A DNA stretch of 23,841 nt. Origin: an uncultured Lachnospiraceae bacterium (GTDB taxonomy: Bacteria > Bacillota > Clostridia > Lachnospirales > Lachnospiraceae). The DNA lies in contig UQAW01000062.1 in assembly GCA_900539175.1 (NCBI GenBank), positions 1 to 23,841 on the forward strand. The letters run 5' to 3'. The position numbers and the translations under genes were made by a program. Under the pieces are notes generated by a model, which saw nothing but the letters and a program-made list of their open reading frames with translations, was not told the origin of the DNA and did not search any database. Shown one piece after another: positions 23,807 to 23,841 of the stretch. Numbering within the stretch: the first letter of the stretch is position 1; each line of letters begins with the position of its first letter.

Positions 23807-23841
23807 CTCAACTCCCCTAACCCCTCAATCTTGAGGGGAAG

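Larger units (their letters stand above)
23473..23841. other. Gene-free region upstream of cysK
   Basis: An AT-rich stretch with no credible gene. It holds the cysK promoter, two copies of the dispersed motif, the terminator of an upstream minus-strand gene outside the window, and at the right edge a short hairpin, CCCCTCAA/TTGAGGGG (23821-23838). Confidence 0.7.

Overview
The window is chromosomal DNA from a low-to-mid GC Gram-positive anaerobe, most likely a Clostridia member of the Lachnospiraceae (Blautia/Mediterraneibacter/Dorea-like). This rests on gene content (uvrC, ftsH, a DUF1846 protein, MATE and heterodimeric ABC exporters, an Rpn-family nuclease), strong AGGAGG-type ribosome sites, sigma-A-like promoters and the style of the intergenic palindromes. 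The genus is inference. I see no rRNA, tRNA, CRISPR array or intact insertion sequence.

Layout. 1-4212 (minus): ftsH then uvrC, with a structured leader between them. 4213-6039: the ftsH promoter, a structured intergenic element, and a plus-strand DUF1846 gene followed by a 79-bp GC-rich palindrome. 6223-7243 (minus): a MarR repressor and a flavodoxin-like protein behind a promoter carrying two 14-bp palindromes exactly 21 bp apart. 7460-8554 (minus): an Rpn-type nuclease gene with a strong terminator, downstream of a decayed serine-recombinase fragment. 8709-9374 (plus): a DNA-3-methyladenine/HhH-GPD glycosylase. 9455-11252 (minus): MarR plus MATE efflux pump. 11416-14981 (minus): the two halves of a heterodimeric ABC exporter. 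14982-15554: a gene-free stretch with two abutting 160-bp palindromes that share one central motif. 15555-16424 (plus): a LysR regulator, convergent with the last operon.

16446-23472 is one tightly packed minus-strand unit behind a near-perfect promoter: cysK, a glutamate-cysteine ligase, a class II glutamine-amidotransferase-like hydrolase, a cystathionine gamma-synthase/lyase family enzyme, a MalY/PatB-type C-S lyase, a C39-like cysteine peptidase and a LysR regulator. Together they can make cysteine and gamma-glutamylcysteine and, by inference, remove the gamma-glutamyl group from a conjugate and cleave its C-S bond. The ligase, amidohydrolase and lyase parallel EgtA, EgtC and EgtE of ergothioneine synthesis, but no EgtB or EgtD is present. 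This is the best candidate for an undescribed system here.

Several unannotated repeats also stand out: the twin palindromes, a possible half of a third at the left edge, a three-copy motif near the cysK and marR promoters, and an inverted pair of 28-bp hairpin repeats flanking ftsH. Where the longest reading frame starts at an implausible TTG I moved the start to one with a good ribosome site and say so.
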